Shown here: positions 1 to 13,300 of the stretch, piece by piece | How the letters are laid out: every line of letters begins with the position of its first letter | Numbering within the stretch: position 1 is the stretch's first letter | Assembly: GCA_000727475.1 (NCBI GenBank) | Contig: KL647313.1 | Location: forward strand, 849,665 to 913,664 | Source: Sarcocystis neurona | Lineage: Eukaryota > Apicomplexa > Conoidasida > Eucoccidiorida > Sarcocystidae | Direction: 5' to 3' | DNA length: 64,000 nt | Position numbers and translations under genes: made by a program | The notes under the pieces: model-generated | What the model was told of the DNA's origin: nothing | The model's database searches: none | The model's input: the letters and a program-made list of their open reading frames with translations, nothing else

Positions 1-3000
1 TCTGCTGCTCCTACCGCGTCGCAGTCTCTCAGCAAGAGTCAGCAGCAGCTGCGCTGCCTCCTCATACAGAGCAGCAAACTTGCGATGTTTATTATCGAGA
101 GCAGCTGCCACTGCCTTTCCGTCCTTTGCTGTTTCTGCTGTTTCTCCTTCTTCTGGTGCTTGCCCCTGGCTCCTTGACGTTGCCGCTTGTCCACAAGATA
201 TTGCTGCTAGCCCTCCTCCTCCTCCTCTTCCTCTTCCTCTACGTACTTTCCCATCTTCTTGGGCTGCAGCGGTGATGCCCCTGCACGCCTTTGCCGCTTC
301 TGGCTTTGCTGCTGGCACTGCTGCTGCGGTTCCTGCGGCTGTTCCTTCTCTTCCGCAGAGGGCAGCAGACTGCCTCACTGCAGCAGGAGCAGCGAGGCAG
401 GCGTAAAGAAAAATTCTGCCGCTCAAGCCTCTCCTCGAGAAGCACGACGGTGCAGCATCCCACCACCTTTTCCGCAGCAACTGCCATTTGCCTGAAGATT
501 CAACGCCGTCAAAAGTAGCAGCAGCAACTTGAGCAGCAACACCGGCGGCGCCGCCGCCGTCACCGCCACCACCAGAGGCAGCAGCAGCAGCTTGGGCGAT
601 ACGACTAGGAAAAGTGCCACCCACGCCAGCAGCAGCCTTGCTGTCCTGCTGCTTTTGTGTGTGTCCTTCACAGATATGCTGCTGCAGTGCTGTTGTCACC
701 CCACATGCCTGCTTGCTGCTGCCTTCTCGTTCGTTGACTCGCCGCTCCGAGGACTGCTGCTGGAGCGGCCACATTCGCCTTGCCTGGTCGAAGACGCCGA
801 GAAAAAGTTCGTCGGGAAAAATTATCTCCTCGTCGTCGACTGCAGCAACAGATGCGTCTGTCGCTGCTTCCGTCTCTTCTTCTCCGTGTGCGGCGTTTTT
901 TGCTGTAGCTGCTGCTTCTGCTCGTGCGGCGCGGACAGCAGCATGTGCTGCCGCTGCTGCTGATTCTGCAGCTGTTGCAGGGTGTTCAGCTGCGAGAAGG
1001 GCTGCGTGTAGGGCGCAGCAGCAAGTCAAGCAGCAGAGCTCTGACATGGAAGCGCTAGCGGCAATTCTCTGCAGAGCATTCTGCTGGGCGAGCGTCGTAA
1101 ATAAAACGGTTGCCCCAGGCATGCCACAGGCAGTCACGCCCCACAAAAAGTCAACTAGCTGTGGAGCAGAGAGCGGTGGAGCTGCTTCCCTTGTGTATTC
1201 CTTATCTTGCATAGGACCTGCTGCTGGTGCTCCTCTGTCGTTTGTCGCAGCAGAAGAAAAGAGAGCTCTTGCTGTTGTTTCTGCTGCTGCAGAGGAGAGA
1301 GTCGTCCCTTCTCCGACTTCTCGTTCCTTTCCTCTGTCACCTTTGTCCAGTTCTTCTGCTGAAGAGAGAAAATCTGCTGCTGCGTCTCCGACGACAGAAG
1401 CCCGTCGTGTCGCGGCAGACGCAGAAGTGGCGGCAGCTGCAGGAGAGGCGGCTGCGGCAAACACGAGAGGCCCAGGCGACGCCGCTGCAGAGGTACAAGA
1501 AGCAGTTGAGCGTCTTGCTGCAGCAGCAGGTCCGCGGTACTCTGCCGAGGTATCTCCTCCCAGACGCCGCGCTGCTGCTTCTGTGGCAGCCGCGCGCCGT
1601 GGGAACGCTGCTGCTGCTGCGACTGTCTCTCCTGCTCTTCTGAGGCCTGCCGCTGTCGCATCAGCTGAAGCCGCAGCTCCTGTTGCTGTCCTCCTGGCTG
1701 CGGAGATTCTTGCTGCTGTCGATTTCGCCGAGATTTTGTCTCGAGTTTGACGTGCTGCGGCTCCGTCGCAACGTGTCCTCCACCCCTCCTCCCGCGCTCT
1801 GCGATCCTGCTGCTGCTGCTGCGGCACTATGATGCTGCTGCTGCTGACAGTCCCTGGTGGATGCGAGGAACTCGGGCTACTCCTTCTGCACGCTGCTGCT
1901 GCCAAGTGGGAGAGATGAGGCAACAGGAAGACGAAAAGCGAAGGGTACTGATCGCAACGAATACCTGCCGCAGCCGCTGCAAGAAGCCAGGCAGCAGCAG
2001 CTGGGGCAGAGCAGCTGCCACGTCTCTCCCACTCATGTGCAAAACTACGCAGCAGCAGCAGCGTGATCTGCTCTGCTTCCTGATGCGGACCGTCTGACAG
2101 CAACAGCAGGTCGCCACCCTTTTCCCTGCTGCTGCTGCCGCAGCATCCCGTCCCTCTCGTTTCATCATTTGCTTCAACCTGTTGCTCCGGCCACTGCTGC
2201 TCTTCTTGCTGTTCGTTCAAAGACACCGGCTGCCATTGCTGCTGCAGGCTCTGCTGCCGCCGCTGCTGCTGCTTCTTTTCTGCTTGCGTCTCTTGCCGCC
2301 GCTCTCCCGCCGGGGGCTCAGACGAAAGGGAGAGTTGCTGAACAGCAGAGGAGAGAATGGGAAGAAGAGGCGCAGCTGCTTCGATTTGCTCTGCTGTTGC
2401 TGTACGCAGCCACGAATCCACAGCAGTAGCAGGAGGCAGCCGCAAGAGCAGCTCTGCTACGTGTAGACCCCAGCTACGACTGCTGCTGCAGCGCATCATG
2501 TCTGCTGCTTCTGTCTTGCCAGAGGGACTGCTGCAGGAAGAGCGGCAGCTCGGAGAGGCAGGGGAACTTGCGCAGCCGCGGCGGCAGTAGCAGCACGTGA
2601 GGAACGAGAAGGCGACAGCAGCTCTCGCTGTGACTTCGAGCGGAGCACCTGCGGTGTACGTACACCGCAGCAAGGCCTCACGACGCAACCAAAAGAGAAA
2701 GTCAGAGAAGTCAACACGCGCTCGAGTCAAGTGACAGCAGCAGGGGCACTGGTGGTCCTCCTTTCCCCAGCTGGTGCTGCTGCTACAGGAGAAACGCTGT
2801 CTGCGTCTACTGCTGCTGCCCCTGCTGCAGTGCGTTCCTCTCTTCCTCTGTGTTTTGCTGTTGCTGCAGCTAGCGGCCTGAAGATACTCCTGCTGCAGCA
2901 TAGCAACGGCCCACACAACATCGCCACACTCGGCAGCAGTCAAAAGTGCTGGCCGCTGCTGCTGGTGACGCTGCTGCCGCAGACTGCCGCTTCCCTTCGC

Positions 3001-4368
3001 ACTGAGGCAGAGCTCGCGCTGCTGCTGCTGCTGTTCCGAGACGCGCCAATGTAGACGGGGCAGCCTGCTGCTGCTGCTATTTCTTGCTGCAGCAGGCACG
3101 AACGTACTCACCCGGCGCTGCTGATGTTGCCGGCGAGAGTTTACGATAGAAGAGCTCGACGTGTGAGCTCCCTGGGACTGCAGCAGCAGCGGCACTTCTA
3201 TTAAAGACACTCTGACATAAAAGGACGGGCAGCGGCAGCAGCAGACGCAGGAAGCAGCCTCTTTTCTTTGCTGCAGCAAAAGTTTCAGGCGTACGTAGCT
3301 GCTACTCCGGCTGCATGATATGGGAGACACCTGCTGCTTCTGTTGCAAGCATTGCAACGATCGCACCTGCAGGAGACGATTCAGCAGCAGCACCACCACT
3401 TCTGCCGCATTTACGCGGCCATCCGTCTTGCTCTCCTGCTCCTGCATCTGCTCCTGCAGCATGTCTGTGCGTTGTTGCTTCGTCGGAGGTGCGTTCCCCT
3501 CCCCACAAGTGCACCAGCAGCAGCAGTCGGAGGCTGCGGCTTCCTCGACACGAGCAGCAGTCGCGGAAGCAAGAGCAGCAGCAGCAGGAGCGGCAACAGG
3601 ACGAAGAGCAGCGCTCACCTCAGCAGCAGCAAGAGTACTAACAGCAGCAGGAATAAAGTGACAGCTGCTGCTGGAGCTAGCGAGCTGCAGGAGGGCGGAG
3701 AGTACATCTGCCGCAGAGAGCTGCTCGTACGAGCCGTGCAAGTTGAGAAGAAGCTGCAACAGCGCCTTCCTCTGCAGACGCTTCTGCTGTTGGTGCCGCT
3801 CTGCTGCTGTGTTGCTGTGCTGCTGCTCGTCTGCTGTTGCGTCGCTCTCCGGCGGCTGCTCTCCTAGTGCTGCACCCTGCTGCTGCTCTGCTGCTGCTCT
3901 TGCTAGGAACCCTGCACCAGCAGAAGAACGCGTAACAGCAACAGGGACACAACCTACCTCGTCTGAAGCAACAGCATCAACAAAAGGAAGCACTAAAGCA
4001 GCAGCAGCAGCAGGAGACGGAGGAACAGCAGCAGCAGGAGAGGGAGGAGCAACAGGAGCAGAAGGAGACGCAGCAGCAGGAGAGGGAGCAGCACCAGCAG
4101 CAGACACTGCCGCAAGAGCTGCAAGGGCAGGAGGAGCCGCAGCAACATCAGCAACAGCGACGGACGGCAACAGAGCAGCAGCAGCTAAAGCCGCTTGTGC
4201 CACGCACCAGAAGGAACTTCCCCCTCTCGTTGCGACGGGGAAAGCAGCACTAGCAGAACAGCCGCGGCAGCGACGGGAAACACGCAGCAGCAGAAGACCC
4301 GCGGCAGTTCTCTCAACAACAGAAGAGACAAGTATTCCCTGCTGCAGCTGCGGACGCCATGCAGAAAA
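1..4368 (-). CDS. Leftward part of a giant protein with HPR/RAP-like helical repeats, open at the window edge
   Basis: All 1,456 codons from 4368 down to 1 are sense codons; I checked this triplet by triplet. The frame is the same as that of the 4,000-codon frame upstream, and only the TGA at 4371-4369 separates them. Between Ala/Gln/Ser runs lie non-repetitive amphipathic segments rich in Leu and Trp. Examples are RPALLTAAECGDVVWAVAML (about 2952-2893) and VDFLWGVTACGMPGATVLFT (about 1155-1096). Similar segments lie near 3760-3660, 3440-3340, 2440-2330, 2080-1930 and 110-25. The pattern of a Trp in the first helix and paired Leu-rich helices resembles heptatricopeptide (HPR/FASTK-like) repeats. 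In Apicomplexa these occur in RAP-domain proteins that bind organellar RNA. No RAP domain is visible; it would lie beyond the left edge. The coding call is strong and the family call is an inference from pattern only. The Cys-rich helical stretch near 1060-990 is unusual. Plus-strand frames here are shorter and look like shadows. Confidence 0.72.
2649..2670. repeat. 22-bp perfect palindrome around GGTGTACGTACACC
   Basis: The 14-base core GGTGTACGTACACC is extended by four matching bases on each side, giving a perfect 22-bp inverted repeat. It lies inside the minus-strand giant gene, where it is translated in frame as Arg-Cys-Thr-Tyr-Thr. This is the longest perfect member of the dispersed palindrome family described in the findings. 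Confidence 0.85.
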
Positions 4369-4382
4369 TCACTTATACTTAC
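4119..4382 (-). other. Candidate intron removing the lone in-frame TGA
   Basis: On the minus strand a strong donor, GTAAGTAT, begins at 4382, eleven bases before the TGA at 4371-4369. A pyrimidine-rich acceptor ending CCTGCCCTTGCAG finishes at 4119. The interval is 264 nt, a multiple of three, so splicing would remove the stop and keep the same frame on both sides. Other acceptors are possible. The whole interval is otherwise open, so translation through it cannot be excluded from sequence alone. Confidence 0.4.
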
Positions 4383-7300
4383 ACTTCACACTTTCACGTG
4401 GACGCAGGAAGCGTAGTTCAGTAGCAGCATCTGCTGCTGCTGCTGTGGGTGACGGCTCTGCTGCTGCTGGGAGCCTTCCCCGCGAGGGCAGCATTCCTGC
4501 GAGTTGGGCTAATGCTGCTGCTGCTTCTTCTTGCCGTGGTGCTTCTGCTGCTGCTGCAGGAGGCGGCCTCCCTGCTGCTGCTGCTGTAGTCGTTTTCGTC
4601 GCTGCTTCCGTAGCTAGAGGCATTGATGTTGCAGCTGCTGCTGTTGCTGCTGCTGGTAAGTTGTAACGGCTGTTGCATGCGTCTGCTGGCGAAAGAGAAG
4701 GAGAATTTGCGGCGGAGTAGAAGGAAGAATCGGAGAGAAGGTGGTCGATATCTCTGCTGCAGCATGCGGAATACCGGGCGTTTTCTTCGTCTCCTCCTGC
4801 TGCCTGCTCCTGTTGCTTCATTGATGGCTGACGCGGAGGCCCTGCTTCACGCCTCGTTGCAGCAGAAACGGCAACACCAGCCGCTGCAGCAGCATTTGCA
4901 GCAGGGGTGTATGCGCCCGGTGAAATTGCTCCACCCGCAGCACTTGCGACAACCGCAGATTTGCTGGCGGAGGGTGCCGCAGCATCTCGACCAGCTGCTG
5001 CAGGGCTGAGTCCTGCTGCTCCTGAGGCGTACACATCACCGCTTGTACGAGTTTCCGCTGCAAGAATATCGAAGAAGGAAGCAGCAGAGCAGAAAAGCAA
5101 GTCTTCTTCCTGCTGATTCTTCACCCTTTTGATGCTGCTGCTCCTGCTCTCGCTGCTGCTCCTGCGCTCCCTGCTGCTGCTATTGTTGCTGCTGTTGTTG
5201 CTGCCGTTGCTGCTGCCGTTGCTGTTGGCCTTCTCGTTTCTGGTGTCGCCTGCGTTCCTCTCCTGCGCAGAGGGAAGGGACGCAGGAGAGGTGAAGCGCT
5301 GCAGTCTCGCGTTGTTTCTTGCCACCTCATCGCTGTGTTGCGCTGCTGCTGCTGCTGCAGCTGCTGGGACAAGGCAGCCGCCGTCCAGGTTCCGGCGGTT
5401 GTCCTTCCGCTGAAGTCCGCGGGGCTGCGACTGCAGGGAAAAGCTGCTGCTGTTCATGTTAAAACTTGCCGCCGACTGAGCAAAGCTGCGCGGGACCAAG
5501 GACTGCTGCTGCTGTTCTTCCTCCTCCTGCTGCAGCTGACATTCCTCCTCCTTCTGGCGCTGGTGCTGCTGACCTTTCTGTTCCTTATCCTGCTGCTCTT
5601 TCGGAAGCAGCTCCTCCTGCTGCTGCTTCTCTTGTCTATGCTGCAGCAGCCGAGGTATCTTCTCCTTCTCCACGTGCTGCTGCTTCACAGCCCGCAGCAA
5701 AAGCCACCCCTGCTGCTGCAGTTCTGCTAGAGGCTGCCGCTCTTGCTGCGGTGTTGTCTGCGGAGGGTCGTCCTTGTCGCTGCTGCAGCAGCAGCCATCG
5801 CCTTGCAGCGCCTCTTCAGCAGCAGCAGCAACAGGAGCAGCAGCACCGGCAGCTGTGAGAGAAGAAAAAGTAGCAGTAGCAGCCGTAGTAAGAGAAGAAG
5901 ACGCAGCAGCAGCAGCTGTGGAAGAAGAAGATGAAACAGCAGCAGCAGCGTAACACGACTCTTCCTCGTAGAAGGACACGTACTGCCACGGATCTTCTTC
6001 TGTTGCTGCTGTCACGAATACAGCAGCCTTGGCCTTTCCCGCTGCTGCTGTTGCTGTTGCTGCCCCTCCTGTTGCTGGGGCTTGTTCTCCTCGTGTGTCT
6101 CCTCCTGCTGCAGCTGCAGGTGTGGGGTGGAAGCTCATCGGTGCTGCTGGGGGTATCCCAGCTGCAGTTGTTTCGACGGCTGCCGCTGCTGCTGCGTCTT
6201 CGTTACATGCTCCCCCGACTTTTGCTCTTGATACTGCAACACCGGCAGCAGTGGCCTCTTCCTCTTCTTCTGCCCGATCCTCTTCTTCTCTCATTTGTGT
6301 CTCTTCTGTCTCTTCTTCGGCGGAGTAGTATTCATCGCTCCAGCGGCTGCTTTTGAAGGAAGCATCTTGCGCGGGTTTGTTTTCCTCGTCTACGAAAGGC
6401 GACGTAGAAGCGGCGACCTCGTGGCGCTGCTCAAGGAGGAACGCAACGCAGCCACTTTGCTGCTGCTGCTGCTGCGGCTGCAGGAAAAGTTGCTGCAGGT
6501 GTTGCTCTCCTGTTGTTCTTGAAAGGAGCTGCCCCTGCTGCTCTACGAGCTGCTGCTGGTGTCGCTGCTGGCTGTGCTGCCGCTGCTGTTGCGCCTGTTG
6601 CTCCGTCCACGTTTGCTCCACTACTCGCTCATCTCCGTGTTGCTGCAGCAGCCCCTGGTGGATCTGGTCACGCGGCAGCTGCAGCTCCTGCTGCGTCTGC
6701 TGCGACGCCGCTGCAATTTGTTGTCCCTGCAGCCGGGAGGGCTTTTGTTCTCGTTGGCTGAGGCACTGCAGCAGCTGCTGCTCTGCAGTGTTGCAGCGGT
6801 TGCTGCTGAGACCGCTGCTGCTGCTTATAAAGGACTGCTGCAGTGGGAAATCTGTCGCCGTAGGGAAGCTCTGGTAGGGTACGCACGAAGCAGAACGCGC
6901 GGCCGCAGCTGCGGCGACCACGCTGCTGTTGCTACTTCTCAAAGTTCTGTGTCCTGCTGCTGGTGAGGTGATGCTGCTATCTTTCTCGTCTGCCTTTCCT
7001 GTTTTGCTGCAGCTCTTCTGCGTTTCTACTGCTGCGGCTGCTGCTAAGCCACTGCTGCTGCCGAGGCCACTTTTAATACTTGGGCCTGCTGCGGCGACTC
7101 CTGGTACCCCGCCGCTCTTGCTGTTGCTGCTGCAGTCTCGGACTGCCCTGCCGCTTGCTGTGGCTGTTGAAGGGGCCCTGCTACAGCTGTTTTTGAACCG
7201 AGCAAGACCATCTGCTGTTCGCAGTGCTGCTGCTGCTGCTGTTGCTGCTGCGGTTGCTGCTGCTGTTGCGTTATCGGCCTTCGCATCGGCGTGACACTGC

Positions 7301-10300
7301 AGCAACGAAGAAGTCAAGCAGGCTGTCTCCGCTTCTAACATATCCCACACCTGCTGCCGCCGCTGCTGCAGAAGCTTTTCCTCCTGCTGTTGCGGAACAG
7401 TTGCTTGTTGTTCTTCTGGCAGGAGTCTGTGTTGCTGCTGCTGTTCTTGCTGACGGTGTTGCTGCCCACAGGGTTGATGCTGCAGTTCTCGCTGCTGCGC
7501 CTTCGTGTCCTCCCCTTCCTCCTCCCCCTGCTGCCGGGAGACGTCAATCTCCAGCAGCAGCTGCTGCCGCTTCTCGTGCTCCTTCAACTGCAGCTCGACA
7601 CGCGTGTACCCGAGCTGCTGCTGCTGCTGTTGCCTGAGTAGGGGTAGGCAGGAGGCCCGGCCTGGTGCAGACGCGTGGCCAGAAGCAGGAGACCCCTGCA
7701 GAAAAGCGAGCGCAGGTCTACCGAAGGCTGCAACAGCAGCAGAGCTCTTCGGAGAAAAACCAGCAAGACCAGCCTGTCTTCCCGAGGCAGAAACAGCAGC
7801 AGCAATAAGCGCAGGGTTGCTGCGGCCAGCAACCGGTGGCTTCTCTGCAGCACGTGGTGCAGCAGTTCCAGCAGCACATGCACCGCATACCGCAGCAGCA
7901 GCAGTAGCAGCAGCGGAGTTTGCATGCGCAGCAACAGTGTCAGCAGGTGGACCTGCAGCAGCGGCAACAAGCCGCGCCGCAGGGGGGCCCTTTCCTTCAT
8001 CAGGGGGCCGAGCAACAGCGGCTGGAAACGCAGCAGCATGAGCCGCAAGACTCTCCTCAGCAGCAAAACCCCACACAGAAGCCGCAACAGGAGGAGGACT
8101 TGCAGCTTCTAAAAGGGACATAGATTGACTAGCAGCACCAGCAGCAAGAGCAGCGCAACCTCCAGCACCGATCTGCTGTTGTTTGGACAACGCATGCGAC
8201 GTCAGTTCCTCTTCAGCTGTAGCTGCTGCCTTCCCTCCTTTGGCCACCCCTGCTGCTCGTGCTTCTTCCCCTGTTGTCTTCCCGTCTAGTTGGTCTGCTC
8301 CCTCGCCTATCTCCGCCTCCTCCTCCGCGTCCTCCTCTTCCTCTCCTGCTGCTGGTTCTGCTGCACCTTTCTCAGCAGCAGCTGCAGCAGCAGTCGGCAG
8401 CTGCCCTCCTATACTCAGTCGTCGGACTTCAAGCCCCGGCCACCACGAGCTGTTGGATGCGTCTCTGCCGCAGCTGTTGCCGGTGCTGCTGCTCTTTATT
8501 ACGTCCTCCACGCTGCTGCCTAGAGCACGTCTGCTGCTGCCTGAGGCCTCCCTCTTTCCGACGTCTCTCGTGTGACTCCTGCTGCTATTGCTGCTGTTCG
8601 CAACGCCAGAGCTGCTGCTCCCGCTGCTGGTGCCGCTGCTGCTCCTCACACATGAGTTGCTTGCCTGTCGATTGCCGGCGCCTTCGCTGGGACTGTGCCG
8701 GCTTGAAAATGAAGAGAGGCTGGGACGGGGGGAAAAGAAAGAAAGCTCTGCTGCTGTTGCCGCGCCTGGAGTGCTACTGCTGCTGCAGCAGTTCTCTTCC
8801 TTGAAAAATGAAGCACCAGCAGTCGCATGCTGCGAAGGAACGTAGAGAGACGATCCCCATATCTGCTCCATCCGCCTCTCCTCCCAAACGCTGGCCCTGC
8901 AGCTGCTGCTGTTGCTTCCCCTGCCTTCTTCTTCTTCGCCGCTGCTGCTGCCGTTGCTGCCGCAAACAATTTTGCCGCTGCGACGGCAAAGAGGAAGGTC
9001 GCTGCTGCTGTGTGCGTCACCCCTGACGCTGCTCCTGCTGCGACCGCTGCTGCTGCTACTGCCCACACTGCTCCTGCTGCTGACACTTCCCGCAAGGATG
9101 CTTTTATTGCTAGAAGTGGCAGAACCGCTGTTGCAGCTCCTCACCAAATCAATATTATAATTGCCGCTGCTGCTCGAAGCCCTCTTGTCGCTGAAGGTTT
9201 CCCCTCCCCTGTGACTACTGTCGCTGCTGCTGCGACTGCCACTTCTACTTCCTCTTTCTCCTCCTGCGTTGCTGTTGCTGCTGGTGTGTTTTACAGCACC
9301 CTTGCCGCCACTGCTGCTGTTGCTCGCACCCTCAGCGCTACTGCTAGTGCTGCTGCTGCAGCTGCTACTGTTATTTTCGCCTCTCCTGGTTCTACTGCTG
9401 TCTGCGGTGCCGCTGCTGCTGGTGCTAGCATTGCCGCCGTTTCTACTTCCTCTTCTGTCGCTTCTGCCGCTGCTGACGTCAGCAGCAAAATTGCTGCTGC
9501 TCCTCACATCGATGCTGCGGCCGCTGCTCTCGATAGTCCCAGTGCTGCAGGAAATACTGTGGCTGTTCACATACTGGTGGCTCCGGTAGCCGTGGCTGCT
9601 GCTGGCGCCCGCCGTCCCGCTGCCACTCTTGCAGCTGCTGCTGGCGGCTATTGCGTTTCCCATTACTCCGCTGCTGCAAAGAACTCCACTTCGAACTAAC
9701 TGTTTGCTGCCTGTGTCTCTGGTGCTGCTGGTGTTGCTGCTGCAGCACCCTACATATCTGCTGCTGCAGAATTTTGCATTTTTGCCGCTGTTTGCTGTCA
9801 TTTCCCGGTAGCTGCCGCGTTGACATTTGCTGCTGCTTGCAGCTACGCTTCCAGGTACCCCTCTGCTGCTGCTCAGGTATCTGCTGCTGATGCTTCCTCC
9901 ATCAGGCCCTGCAGCTGAACCTCTGCTGCTGCTGCTGAGCTGCCGGCTGCTGAGCTGCCTGCTGCTGTCGGTCGCACTGTTGCTGCCTGCGTCTGAGTTG
10001 CCCCTGCCGCCCGAACCAGTCCTGCTGCTATTTCCGCGTCTGCTGCTGCCGCTGCTCAATGCCTCACTAGGGATGACTGTGGAGCCCGGATCGGCGTTGC
10101 TGGTTGCGGGTCTGCTGCTGTCCGACTCTTCTTCAAAACCCGAGCGTCTGACGCTGTTGCTGTTGCTGCTGGTGCTCGAGTTGCCGCTGCTGTTGCTGCT
10201 GCTGCTTCTGAAGCCTTTGCTGCCGCTGCTAACCCTTCCGCCGCTGCAGCTACTGCCATCAGTGGCACCATCGCTGTTGCGGCTGGCATCCTGAAAGCTG

Positions 10301-13300
10301 CTGCTGCCGCGAGTTAAACTGCTGCCGTTGCTATTTTTTGTGCTGCTGCTGCTGCTGTGGCTGCAGCCAAAAACAGCAGGTAACTGGTGACCCCTGCTGA
10401 AGGCCGCATTGTCGCTGCTGACGAGGAAACAAGCAGAGCCGGTGCTGCTACTGCTGGCACTTGTGAAGCTTGCTTTCCGTCCGCTGCTGCTGCTGCTGCC
10501 CCCAAAGGGACACAATTTCGATAGGCTGCTGTTGGGAATACGGCTGCTGTCGTGGACGGTGCTTGGGCCCGTGCAGCTCCTGCTGCTGGTGAGAAGGCAG
10601 CGACTGCTGCTGTTGCTTCCTGGTCTGCTGCTCGCGTCTCTTCCGCCAGAATTCCTCCTCTGCTGCTCCTCCTGCATGCGACCCACTGCACGACGAACTG
10701 GCTGCTGCAGTTGCCGTACCTCCTGCTCGCACCTCTTGTGCTGCTGCTCCTCAGACTGCTCCCACTGCTGTGGCTGCTGCCGCTGTTGCACAAGCGCACT
10801 TTGCTTCTTTCCTGCAGAAGGAGTCGCCTGCAGCAGTCTGCCACTGTCGCTGCTTGCGGAGTTGGGTCGGGTGCTGCTGCTGCTGCGCACCCCACAACTG
10901 CTGCTGCTGCCCACGCCACGCCTGCTGCTGCCAACTTTTAGGCTGCCTGAGCATTCGTTGCTGCTCGGCTGAACGCAGCAGCTGCCGCACAAGCGAGACG
11001 AGAGAGTGTTGTATGCAACGGGTGAAGGACTCGCGTTCTCTCTCCTGCGTGCGGCTGCACCAGCAGCACCAGCGGGAGCGGACTGTAACGGGGCTCCTCG
11101 ACTTTTTGCAGTGGCGTCGGCAGCAGTCGGAGACGCAGCAGCAGCAGCACCTTTAGCAGAATAAGCAGAAGTAGGAGCGATAAGAGCAGCAGCGCACGCG
11201 GAAGGCAGTAGTTGTAAACAAAGAGAAAATGCGTGGGAGCTAGAACCGGAGGCCCGCAGCATTTTGCTGCCGTCAACAGCAGGACGGGTGTCAAAGAAGC
11301 TGCCTTCTGTGCCGCTGTGGTCGGTGTTGTCTCCCCGTATGTTGCTGCCGCTGCTGCTGTTGCTGTTGCTGCTGCTCTTATTGCTGCTGTTTGTTTTGCT
11401 GCTGTTGCTGCTGCTGTTGTTGCTGTTGCAGCTGCTGTCACTGACAGTATCGTCGCTGTGTTTTGCACCCCCAGGGCTGCTGCTGTTGGCCTGTGTCATG
11501 CTAGTGCTGTTGCTGTTGCTGCTGCTGCTGTATGTGATGTAAGTAGTGGAGAAAGAAGAGAGGGAGCCGTGCGCCGCTGAGGCCTGGTACCTCTTGCTGT
11601 GATTCTGAAGCAGCATAATTTTCTTGCTGTTGCTGTGGCCGACGGTCTCTGGGGTAGCAGCTGCAGCAGCAGCAGCAGGTCCAGCTGAGACAGACGTATG
11701 TTTTATATACGCGGAAGCAGCAGCAGACGGGGCAGAAGTAGCTGCAAGGAAACCAACAGCAGCGGCAGGTGTCGGAAGAGCAGCAGCAGCAGCACGAACG
11801 GGCGGCGAAACGGCAGCAGATGCACCGCGGGCAGGGAAAGCGGAAGCAGTAGCAGACGCAGCAGCATCCCCAGAAGAACGAGCAGCAGCAGCAGCAGCAT
11901 CAGCAGACGCAGCAGCAGCGACAGCATCGACGGCGGAAGCCGCAGCAGCAGCAGCAGCAAAAGAAGCTTGATCCGGATAGCCCGCAGAAGAAGCAGCAGC
12001 AGCAGGGGGACGACGGGTGCCGGGAGGAGAAGCAAAGCCAGACGAAGAGGAGAAGAAAGAGCAGCAGGGAGAAAAAGAAGAAGCCAGGGGGGGTGACAGC
12101 AGCTGGGGAGGACAGAGACGTGGTAAATACGCTGCGTTAGTCGAAGACGACTGTCCTTGCCACTTCCCACGCTGTTGTTGCTGCTGCGTGAGACGACAAG
12201 AAGACGCAGGAGCCCCCGCAACGCTATCCTCGTCGACAGCGGCAGCAACCAGGAGAACTGCCCCCTCTTGCTGCTGGCACTGCTGCTGCGACTCCGGCCG
12301 ACGTTGTTGCTGCTGTCTCTGCTCTTGCTGCTGGAGCTGCTCTTGGTGCTGCCGCGGTTTCTGCCGAGTACCCTCCTCCTGCTGCTGCTGCTTCTGCTTC
12401 GTGGGCGGCAAGTACAGGAGCGGCGTCTCCTGTTGATATCTTAACGCTGCTGGCAAGCCAGGGGGAGATGCAAGAGGAGGTGGAGAATTTCGTTTGCGTG
12501 TTGCTGCTTCTCCTCCTGCGACTGTTCGCAATTCTGCTGCTGCTTTGCTTCTTGCTACTGTTTCTGGCGCTTCCCCTGCTGCTCCTTTTGGTAGCGCTGC
12601 TTCTGCTGCTGCTGCTGCATCCGCCATTGATTTTGGGTTTGAAGCTTCTATCGCTGCTTTTCTTCCTCCTGCTGCTGCTGTTGCCTTGTTTCTGATCGTA
12701 AATGCTGGCCCCACTGCTCCTCCCAGAACTCTTCCTCTTCCTGCGGCCGTGCGTACTCCTCCTGTTGCGTCTCCTCCTGCAGCAGCACGTGAGCCGTCTG
12801 CTGCTGCTGGCGCTGTGCGTCTTCCTGCTGCTATTGAAGCAGTCCGCACGTCTGCTGCCCTTTCTCCTGCTGTCGCTTTACCTCCTGCCGCGTCTGGCCG
12901 AGTTGCTGTGTCTGGCGTGCTGTGGCTCGCAGACAGTTCTTCATTCAAAAACGGAGGAGAAGATTCTACACAAGACGCACTTTCACGCAGCAGCAAATAA
13001 GGAGAAGCCTGTGCTTGTGTTGCTGCTGTTGCGTACCTGGGCGGCCGAGAGCCTCTGTCTGCCGCAGTTGCTGCCGCGTTTGCACTGCTGCCGTTGCTGC
13101 TTCTCTCTCCTCTCGCGTTTGCTGCAGGAGGCGCTGTTGTCCCGTCGACGTAGTAACAAGACTGATATTCTTCTTTTTTTGCTGCTGTTGCTGCTGAAGG
13201 AGTAGCAGGTGTGGTCGTCCTGCTGACAGCAGCAAAGGAACAACGAGGACGATCTGCTGCGTCGGTAACAACCGGCAGAGCTGCAGCTGCAACAGCTGCT

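Noticed and set aside
614..1750. A 378-codon plus-strand Ala-rich frame with an apparently tidy end
   Set aside because: The opposite strand holds the helical-repeat frame that continues unbroken on both sides, and its non-repetitive segments look more like protein.
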